NCBI GenBank assembly: GCA_022495005.1
Contig: JAGYXB010001757.1
Span: forward strand, 186,001-250,000
DNA length: 64,000 nt
Direction: 5' to 3'
Origin: Rhyacophila brunnea
Taxonomy: Eukaryota; Arthropoda; Insecta; Trichoptera; Rhyacophilidae
Shown here: positions 55,423-64,000 of the stretch, one piece after another
Numbering within the stretch: the first letter of the stretch is position 1
How the letters are laid out: every line of letters begins with the position of its first letter
Notes under the pieces: model-generated
The model's input: only the letters and a program-made list of their open reading frames with translations
Database searches by the model: none
Told to the model about the DNA's origin: nothing
Translations under genes and position numbers: made by a program

Positions 55423-55997
55423 AAAAACGACTTAAATGGAATAGTACAAAACTTAAAACCACTAGAATTTAAATTCACACTATAGTTATAAACTAATAGT
55501 ATTCAATATATTTATATCCGGTTGAATGCAAATACTGATACGTTCTCTTCCAAATGTTATGACAATCTAAAATCTAAAGCGATAATATACTTTCCACTGT
55601 TTATAAAGTGGCCTCGGTGGATTTGATACAAGTAGATCGAATCGACTATTGGATCTGACTCCACAAATATATCCGGATGCATCTCGACACATCGACAACT
55701 AGTTTCGCCGTCTGCATACTCTATTTTGGTGCTGTTATTCCGGCAGACCGCCCACAATAATGGATGAGCGAGCCAATACATGGGCGGCACATAGTGAATA
55801 CCTAACAAGAATAATTAATTGAATAAACCATTCTAAACAATTCACTGAACATATAATTTTACTTTCTCTTAGTATATTCACAGACAGTGATTGTAGAGGT
55901 ACATTTAAAACTGTGGCTGACAACCTGAAATCAATTAGAGGGTGCAAAGTAATTTTTCAAAAGTGCCAAGACCGATTTACTTATATTTATATTAATT
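55423..55997. other. Unannotated spacer
   Basis: Two overlapping minus-strand open frames (55557-55947) have no recognisable features. Confidence 0.4.
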
Positions 55998-56450
55998 AAT
56001 TTTACAACGTTTTTATTAGGTCGTATTCTTATTTGTCCGGTGGTTTTTTATCCGGTAAAAATCTTGCAATCGATTTTTAACTAACTTCCCGCTAGCTAGA
56101 AATTTGAAACTTTTAGAATATATCAGAACACGATGTCAATGCATTTTTTTAACACTTTTAGCCATCTTTAAATAGAATTTAATTCATTTTCAGTTAATTC
56201 TGTTTTGTATGAAAAGTTATTTCGACAACAGTATTGGTTGCTAGGGATCTGGGGTCCTAGCAACTAAATTATTAATATATACGTGCGTTACTATGGAAAT
56301 CAATTTGAAATGTCAAAATGACATTTCAGTATTATTTCTGTCAAGTACAAACTTTTTTGATCTTTAAGCTAGTCAAGTCAAGTTTATATGATTCAACAGA
56401 AAATTTAAAAACGTTGTATATAAAAAGTGTTTTTTATATTGTAATTATTT
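55998..56450 (-). mobile_element. ACAACGTTTTTA-type MITE, copy F (full length)
   Basis: Begins ATTTTACAACGTTTTTATTA and ends AACGTTGTATATAAAAAGTG then GTAATTATT. It shows both terminal motifs clearly and is flanked directly by the next element at 56455. Confidence 0.82.
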
Positions 56451-56454
56451 TTTA

Positions 56455-56800
56455 ATTAGTTCACAAGATTTAAGAATGTAACATTCTAATTATTGAACAT
56501 ACATAATTTTGAAAATACTTCTGAGAAAAATATATTAAAACCAATAGAAAAAACCTTTTTGAATAAAGTAAGACACCCCGCAGGAATTGAACCTGCATCT
56601 CTCGGGTTTCGCGCTCACGCACATAGACCACTATGCTAAAGGTACCATACTTCATTAAGACAAATTTTAACTAATGGTTCTTTTAATACTCTCTGAAGCG
56701 CTTTCTGAATTAGAAATCCGAGAGATGCAGGCTTGATTCCTGCGGGTGTCTTAATTTTTTCAAAAAGATTTTTCTACTGGTTATAATGCGTAAGAACAGC
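56455..56800 (-). mobile_element. TIR element with tRNA-like centre, copy II, palindromic
   Basis: Left arm: TTCACAAGATTTAAGAATGT, ATTGAACATACATAATTTTG, CCAATAGAAAAAACCTTTTT. The tRNA-like part on the minus strand (56645-56566) has TTTAGCATAGTGGTCTATG (A-box) and GCAGGTTCAATTCCTGCGGG (T-arm with B-box). At 56714-56752 the same T-arm half appears on the plus strand (GAGAGATGCAGGCTTGATTC then CTGCGGGTGTC), followed by the inverted left arm (TTTTTCAAAAAGATTTTTCT). The outer right terminus is missing. Confidence 0.72.
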
Positions 56801-57190
56801 CAAACCGTACTCCAATCTCTTCAGAATTACGCCTGGAGTCTAGCAAGGATGTGTACTCGCGTCGTTTGTTTGTTTATAATTCGCAAGCTTCGACAGTCGA
56901 ATAAGCCTACCTTATGATCACAAGATCAAATCATGTGTCAGACTGCAATTTGGAATACACTTTGAATAGGCTTGGTGCGAATTCGAACCACGTAGGTCTT
57001 CAGCTGAATGCAGCGGAGATTGCATGATGTGTTATTGCCAATACTTCTCTGTGGGTTTCCAATCTGTCTGTTGAGCTGACGACCAGGTTTTCTACGTAGC
57101 GGGGTCTGAATTCAGTTTCGAGGAGGTAGAAATTGAAGGAGGTCTGAGGAAGAAATTCCGCTTGTTAAGACGTATGTTATACTTGTACCA
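56801..57190 (+). pseudogene. Decayed LINE reverse-transcriptase core
   Basis: One frame shows FRITPGV, a stop, then QGCVLA near 56830-56865, matching the GVRQGCVLSP motif of LINE polymerases. Later, GANSNHVGLQLNAAEIA corresponds to the GLxINxxKT block. Stops are frequent. It is an old fragment and the clade cannot be told. Confidence 0.5.
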
Positions 57191-58111
57191 CAAAGTCGAT
57201 ACACGCGTTGCTCACATCGACAGAAAAATAGCGTAATATTATGATTACTCTATACTTTGATGTTAAAGATTAATAAAGCGTAGTTTTTACTTGGTATCAC
57301 CAGAACATAAACTTTTCGGTTAGAGAAATAAATAACAACCATTTTTATTTTTAAAAATATTTTAAAATAAAATTACTTTTGATCGTTGTTTATAAATTTA
57401 CTAAGATCAAGAGGTTTGTTTAAACTTAGATGGGTTAAAAGAGATTTATTTCTGTTTGCAATTAAAAAATGCTTTGACGTTGACACCTTGAAAAAGCTCT
57501 CTGGTCTATTGAAAAGCTTAAGCGGGCGGAAGTTTACTTTCGGAAGTGAATCATGAAAATGAAAGCCTACTACTTTGATTAATGAATGGACTTCCTAGAA
57601 AACATCTTCTTACTCACAAAACTAAGACGTAAGTGATAAATGTTTCAGCTGATGGGACGATTAATAACTGAAGATAATAATTTGACGAAACAAATTTATT
57701 AGAGTGGGAAACACCGTTATTGTGGCCGGAAAATGCCGGAAACATTTTTGTGTACTCATTGATTAAAGTACCAGCTACTTTATACATAGCTTCCACAACT
57801 TTTAAATATATTTTTTATATTGGATATAATATTCACACTTAGGTTTAGTGGTGAAAACTCTTTGTTGAACGTTTATCTACCCATTACCTTATAATTTCAG
57901 TAGCAATCGATTATTTAACACTCATTCGCTGCTGACTAGATAATGATTTTTTCAATTACCACCTTTAAAATGCACTTTAACTACACCGATCAGCCGCCCG
58001 GTCATTACGCACCAGGTGCGTCTTCAGCGTCCAAAGTATTAATTAACGTTTGCCTTGAATATATTTAAATTACATACTGTGACGTATATTATAATCTCAA
58101 CGGAATCTGTA
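57191..58111. other. Unannotated spacer
   Basis: Nothing recognised. Confidence 0.45.
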
Positions 58112-58338
58112 TTAAACATACATAATTTTGAAAACACTTCTGAGAAAATATATTGTAACCAATAGAAAAAATCTTTTTGAAAAAAGTAAGACAACCCCGC
58201 AGGAATCTAACCTGCATCTCTCGGGTATCGCGCTCATGCACATATAACCACTATGCTAAAGGAGTAATACTTAATTGTGACAAATTTTGACTAATGGCTT
58301 TTTTAATACTCACCGAAGTGCTTTCCAAATTTTTATTG
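58112..58338 (-). mobile_element. TIR element with tRNA-like centre, copy III
   Basis: Left end ATACATAATTTTGAAAACAC then TTCTGAGAAAATATATT. tRNA-like part on the minus strand (58262-58190): GCATAGTGGTTATATGTGCA (A-box) and GCAGGTTAGATTCCTGCGGG (T-arm). The right end (GAAGTGCTTTCCAAATTTTT) is eroded. Same family as 35715 and 56455. Confidence 0.72.
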
Positions 58339-58439
58339 GCGATTGTTTTTTGTATTTTAAATCAAAATAGGTATTAGTCACGGAACACTCCAAGATTATT
58401 TTTTTTGTAACTTACTTGAACTTGCTAATATTTTTTTAA

Positions 58440-58537
58440 TAAACTGTTTTTTTTATTCAACGAATAAGTCACAAGATTTAAAAATGTAACATTCTTAAAT
58501 CATGTGAATTATTCGTTGAATAAAAAAATAGTTAATT
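58440..58537. mobile_element. Terminal hairpin of the TTATTCAACGAAT family
   Basis: TTTTATTCAACGAATAAGTC then ACAAGATTTAAAAATG is followed directly by its inverse (CATTCTTAAATCATGTGAAT then TATTCGTTGAATAAAA). It equals the outer arms seen at 9913, 31891 and 56460, joined without any centre, an extreme internal deletion. Confidence 0.75.
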
Positions 58538-58539
58538 AA

Positions 58540-61500
58540 AGAATCTGTATTACTACACGCATAATCGCCGCCATAAAAATGTATGAAGATGGTGTCATGT
58601 TCATAAAAGTACACATAAGGCTCCTAGTATATCAACAGAACTGTATATTTGAAGATATAATTATATGAGATATAACGGAAATCTGGTTCTTATAGTGCAA
58701 ATTTTTGTTACAAACAAGATTTTTTGGCAGTTCGGTTATTTTACAAGACTATCTACAGATTTTGAATTGAACTTTCTGTCTACTACTTTATTGTTTACGC
58801 AAAACAAGGCAATAGGTTTTATACAACAACAAAAATAACAGCTGTAGAATAGTAGAAGTAAAAGATAGAAATAACATCAAATACAGATATTAAAACAATG
58901 TTTACTTTAGTTTTCATTTCTTTAGTAAAAAAAAGGCATTTATCTAAATATTTCGTTTCGGAAAATTATCAAAATTTTCACGATCGTAATCTAATTAAGG
59001 TATTTTTATATTTAACAAAAGGCAAGAAAAAGTACTTAAGTAAAACGAAACCGTCCACCGTCATAATGGATGAGTAATTTTACTTAATGTCGGCTCGTTG
59101 TTTTTTTTTTTTTTTTTTGAAAGAAATTTCGTATTTAAGAGACTGAAATTACTGTGTTTTTAAAAGATAAGGATGCCGCTTAATTTTTTTTATTCTAACG
59201 CTCTTGTAATACATTCACGACTTTTGTTTAAAATTTATTCGTTTTTTTTATTAGTGAGAAGCAAATAAAGCAACAAATTAAATGTCATTTTATCCTTTTT
59301 ATCTATAAATTTTGACGGTTTTGTATAGTGTATAATTATCGTAGAATAAAGTATTAGATTTTTTGGAGTGTCATATTTAACGTTCCAAAAATGCATCAGT
59401 AAGAATAATTCCGTAACAAAATTACTGCAAATTTCTTAGTAAGATAATAGAAGAAAAGTACATAATATCGACCTTAGAAAGGAAAAAGGACGTAACTATC
59501 AGTTTTTAAAAATAGGTTTTATAGCAGAATAACGTTGTACACGATTAAATTCAAGATATGTCCAAATGATGTAAGCTGGAAATGCCGAATTATCTAAATT
59601 AACTTAGCAATTTAAAAAAAGAGGGAAGTGACGTAGGAAAAACGACTTAATCACCATTTTGGTTGTTTTTTTGATTAACTCAATAATTGGTATCAGATTA
59701 AAGATATACAAACCCAATTATTAATTATAATGCACTTCAAGTTAATGTCTATTTTGTTTTTTAACTTTGACCGAAAACCATAAAAAAAAACGTTTTTGTG
59801 CCTCCTGTAAAATTTCATTTGTGTGGATTACGCCCTTTTTCTTTTCCAAGGTCGATATGTATTTGACGATACCAATAATTTCTTTATTTCAGATTATTGG
59901 TATCTTATAATTCTATAAATTATCATTGCTTTGGCACTCCTCATTATAATAATGGAGGTACGCGGATAATGGTGTGAGGAGAAGATGAGTGAAGAACCGA
60001 AGTATGATTGTGGAGAGCAGTTGCGTATTTATTCGACGAGTTGATAACTGCAGTTTACATATTACTAGGACGGTACAATGATAAAAGATAGCAGTGAGGT
60101 AGATGTTGGCCCGAGGCACGATGAAACAGAATGAAATTTCTCTATCAAGATAAAATGTGAAGTGAGATATTCATTCAATCGTGATAACCTATTTATTGAA
60201 CTCCTCACGATTGAATACTGCTTACACTGAGTATCCCATTTATTACCGAAGGATAAATGCATTTTAACATAATAAATATTAATAATATAACGGAGGTAAA
60301 AGTTCTCATTTGCAGTTGATAATTAGATTCGTATGAGATGCACGTGATATACAATCTTATTTTTCACCGTTGTTGTTTCTCAATGAGTAAGTATAAATCG
60401 ATACGCTGACGGCCTGTAAAAATGAATATCAAAATAATTAAATAATATTGATATGAGAATCACGGATTTGTAATGACATTGTTTATTCTCACAGAACTCA
60501 TTTATTGCCAAATAAATACATGTGTATTTTTATAAACCACATTTTTCAACTAAGTACTCCTAGTTATGTTATGTTTAGTATATTATTATGTATAATTTAT
60601 AAAGAATTTTGACTGTAATAGAGGGATCCCTATGAATTTTCAATATTAAAACACTGGTTATTTAAATAATTTTAGTTTTCTTTCCAATTGTGGCACAGCC
60701 CAACTGGAGCCAGGACCTACTCTTTCCTCTTTCTCTATTTACATCAGTTTCCAGCAGTCTTTTTTCAGTCTTAAATGTCAACCAGCTCCAGTGCGCCCAC
60801 CTTCACTTCATTGATCCAATGGATCTGGGATTTCAGAAATGATTATTTTTATAAAGATACAGTATATTATTCATGTTTATGCTGGACCCACTTGAGCCAT
60901 AGCAAAATGTGCCGCCCTTATACTGTGTATTATCTTATTGCTTTCTACGGGACGTCACTGTCTATACTTACATTCATCGAAAAATATCCGCTACAAACAA
61001 AATTGCGGACATTTTGACATTTGGTTATAATGCACGTGATTTTTGCGATTCTTCATCTACGTATTGTAAATGGAATATTATATAAAAAACACTTATCTTA
61101 TGATTATTACACCATTGCAATATATTATTATGTCAGTTCATGTAAATAAAACTCGTAGAGCAGCATAACTTTGTTACGATTTTCAATGAAAAATGATTTA
61201 TTACTAATCAATAAATTTGTAGTGGTCAATGGACTTCGGGCCTAGTCAGCATTATTTCGACAGTGTAAGAATTAGTAAATCATTTAATCTATCGCACAAT
61301 CGTCTTATCTACATTCAGCATATTCTACACGCGTGACATTATTCGATGGGATCAAAGTGCAATAATGCAGAGGACAGCAGATTTCTCAATTGCAAACTTC
61401 ATCAACGATGACTCGCAATTTACCGAATATTCATGCATATAATTAGCGGGTCATAGTTGATGAGTTGGTCAGTCTAAATACCAATTAGTATTAATCTTAA

Positions 61501-62555
61501 CCTAGGTCCGATCAATAAGCTTCGTGTCAGTCACTCCGCACAACATTCACCGTTTCGGACATCAGAATAGTATCATAATTATTGTAACATACTCGTGTAC
61601 CGACTGTTTAAGCTGCAAATTAAATTCGCTCTTCCATCCAATCGGAGCGACCACCAAATCTCGATTTCCCATCTCTCCTCCTGACGACTTTCCATCTACA
61701 CCTCCTGGTCATCCCCAATCACAGTGGTCACGTCCCTCCAACAATGAGACTCTCGAAACCTATATAGACTAATGTGTTATTTAATATATTAAGTAAGGTA
61801 ATCAAACAATAGAAAAGGTTTTTTAATATTATTTAATTTATACGATATTTTCTTCTCATGACGTCACGTTAATGTATAGTGCATCTGCACGCCTACAGAT
61901 GTCTCTGCTGACTAGTCGACAAAGCGCACGTCCTGTACTACCACGCAATGCAAGCCAATGCCAAGTTAAAGCTGCTCTCATTCGTTCAATTCAGCGATAC
62001 CCAAAATTTCACAATAATTATAAATCTTTTTTTAAATTATTTTTCGGACTTTAGGTTTCAATGAATATCAATGTATTTCGTCGTTCAAGAAACGTATCGA
62101 TAACATATCGAAATAAACACATATTACCGTCGGTGTTTTGTAAAAAGGGTGAATTAATGAAAATGCTATTTTATAGAAGGAGGAGTTTTAACTTTTTATA
62201 TTTATTTGAAAATTACCCGTCAATGATTGTAAATGTCTAACAAGGTTAAAAAAAAGCTAGCTAGAATACTATTCTCATAATTAATTATAGGTATTATAAT
62301 GTAATATTTTAAAAGGCCTAATATGTCACATTCACTTTTTATTCGTAATACTAAGTGGAGATTCGCCTTTACGATTATCGTTTTGAAAAATTCGCCATTT
62401 TTACACAACATAGCTAGTGAAGTAAATACATGTTGTGTTTTCATTAAAATGGATGATTCGCCCTTTTTACAAAACACCGACGTTATGTGGATGTCATTTA
62501 ATGAGAAATATCGATAATTCTTTTATATCTCTAACTAGCTCAGAAATTACTTCGT
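58540..62555. other. Long unannotated AT-rich stretch
   Basis: About 4 kb without a recognised element. It holds a poly(T) run at 59101-59118, a small hairpin (TCAATCGTGATAACC and CTCACGATTGA) at 60175-60213, and a somewhat GC-richer open frame at 61524-61772 (FHPIGATTKSRFPISPPDDF) without known family features. Small open frames on both strands look like chance. Confidence 0.45.
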
Positions 62556-62559
62556 GTAA

Positions 62560-62765
62560 ATTACTTACTTACTTCACTCTGATATGCCCCAGTATTGGGG
62601 CATATTATGGCAAGGTCGCACCATTTCTCTCGGTCCATCGCCAACTCTCACGCCTCTCGCCATGCCAGACTTGTAGCGAATAGATCGCTTTTGTAGTACT
62701 GCTGCAGGGTGAGAAAGGGTCAGCTACGGCGACGCAACCCTTTGTGCCACAAGTACTTTTCCCAG
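62560..62765 (-). pseudogene. LINE 3-prime end fragment
   Basis: On the minus strand it reads VWHGERRESWRWTERNGATL P, the C-terminal W.ERNGATLP pattern of LINE proteins, then an untranslated tail with a perfect palindrome TGCCCCAATACTGGGGCA and a (GTAA)n run at the 3-prime end (plus-strand ACTTACTTACTT at 62561-62573). The same family occurs at 54020-54200. Confidence 0.6.
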
Positions 62766-62769
62766 CCAT

Positions 62770-64000
62770 TCCTCGTGCAAATACTTTATTTAAATATCTG
62801 TCGGTAGGAAGATATTCAGAATCTTTGTGGTGATAACCGTAGGTTTTATTGTTTCATCCGAAGAGGAACGACTATCTCGAAGAATGGCTAAGGCCAGTAG
62901 ACCATCAGATCGGAGCCAGTATTAAATACTATGCATGAAAATTCCTTAATATACAAACAACTTATAGTAGGGCAAACCAGAGGTATGAATAAATGGAGGT
63001 TCTCTAATGACCAAGCCTGCAAGTACGGCAAAAATATTAAATATGTACCTATATATTATAAAGTTTTTATTTTAAAATAACGGAATTTGCTATTTATCTG
63101 TTTGATTTATATTACTCGTATAGCTAGCTACTAATGAGGTTGGTCGTGCAAGGATGGTGTTATAATAATATATACATTTTTAAGATATTTTGATAACAAT
63201 TTTCAGAAATACTTCATATGTAATACTATTATGTTTTAAGACTTTAGGTATACAATATGCATTTGATTTTATGAGAGATCCTTTTTAGCTATTTATTATT
63301 CTGAATAAACACTCATATTCACCACAATTGGTAGGTACTTTTGAACAACTTTACAAACATACTCAACAATTAATAATTACCATCAAATTCTTTTGTTATT
63401 ATATAGTTGTTAATCCATACAGCTCAGGAGATTTCACCATTATAAATATCCTTTTGGAGTCTGTCAATAAGATCAAGGGTGGATTTACCATTAATTGTAA
63501 TGCACACAGGATTAGGGGCAACAAAGAATAGTCCTTGACAACAATGTTTAAAAAGTCGGAAACTATGAAATGCCACATCTTATAATGGTATGAAATCGCT
63601 TATTGCAAAGTGTAAACGTAGTAAGACAATGGGCATACATTAATGACTATAAAATTATTATTATCTTGTCTCAAAATATATATTATCTTTTTTACTTTTA
63701 AAGTATCTGTATTTACAGAGTTTATAATGTTGATAACAAACGTCTAATAAAATGTCAAAAAGCTATACTTACCTGGGTTTACCATTAGTTATAAACCGGA
63801 AAATACACTGTGTTTTTAAAAACTATTTATCTTTGATCAGTTAGTTGTGGAATTAGAAAAAAGAAAGGAGTCGATTAGATATATTATTTAATATATTAAT
63901 ATTTTTATAAATTATGTAGGTATACTTTTTCCACGAAGGGCCCCAATCGGTGTTGCGAGTAGGGCCCTCTACTAGTTAAATCCGTGACATCACGAAGGTC
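62770..64000. other. Unannotated spacer to window end
   Basis: AT-rich. A short open frame at 63328-63531 (NPYSSGDFTIINILLESVNK) has no recognised family. Nothing else supported. Confidence 0.45.

Noticed and set aside
56566..56645. Functional tRNA gene
   Set aside because: A-box and T-arm are good, but the acceptor stem does not close, the anticodon arm is poor, and the segment recurs inside a transposon family.
57668..57695. Second hammerhead (CTGAAGA ... GACGAAAC)
   Set aside because: The box order is right, but no stem II or stem III can form.
59101..59118. Poly(T) run as a terminator or retroposon tail
   Set aside because: No adjacent element or target duplication was found; a simple homopolymer.
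61524..61772. 82-residue open frame as a host gene
   Set aside because: Somewhat GC-richer and Pro-rich, but no domain, splice context or repeat homology could be supported.

Overview
The window is AT-rich eukaryotic DNA, most likely from an insect. The evidence is several non-LTR retrotransposons of the R1 and endonuclease-reverse-transcriptase types common in arthropods, many hAT-like DNA transposons, and short interstitial runs of the insect telomere unit TTAGG/CCTAA. The order cannot be fixed from the sequence. No complete host gene is recognisable. This is an intergenic or intronic stretch built almost entirely from mobile elements of different ages. There are two weak candidates for spliced exons (29095-29215 and 30044-30203).

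Layout. 1-12.6 kb: tRNA-derived SINE pieces, a long foldback element between two direct repeats, a 741-bp hAT-type element with a perfect 8-bp target duplication, a decayed hAT with the C-terminal transposase domain, several MITEs and one LINE tail. 12.6-22.8 kb: a nearly full-length R1-like LINE on the minus strand (ORF1 and ORF2, both broken) interrupted inside its ORF1 by a second, nearly full-length R1-like LINE on the plus strand (intact 512-residue ORF1, broken ORF2). A 10-bp target duplication brackets the inner element and a 12-bp repeat brackets the outer one. 24.4-26.9 kb: a hAT element with a decayed GTF2IRD2-like transposase, apparently sitting inside an older non-autonomous hAT. 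27.5-28.2 kb: a second copy of the 741-bp family, in opposite orientation. 32.5-34.7 kb and 51.1-53.4 kb: two DNA transposons of the same little-described type, each with terminal inverted repeats, a 4-bp target duplication, repeated subterminal motifs and a DUF7869-like transposase. The second landed inside a LINE reverse-transcriptase gene, and removing it restores the reading frame. 35.7-59 kb: several copies of a TIR element carrying a tRNA-like segment, six copies of another MITE (one at 6.8 kb), LINE fragments, SINE copies and, at 55387-55422, a hammerhead-ribozyme-like motif. 58.5-64 kb: mostly unannotated AT-rich sequence with one LINE tail.

The genes do not form a host pathway. Each coding remnant serves transposition: gag-like RNA-binding protein plus endonuclease/reverse transcriptase for the LINEs, and hAT or DUF7869-type transposases for the DNA elements. 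Most are inactivated by stops and frameshifts. The best preserved proteins are the inner LINE ORF1 (16888-18426) and the DUF7869-like transposase at 32906-33706.
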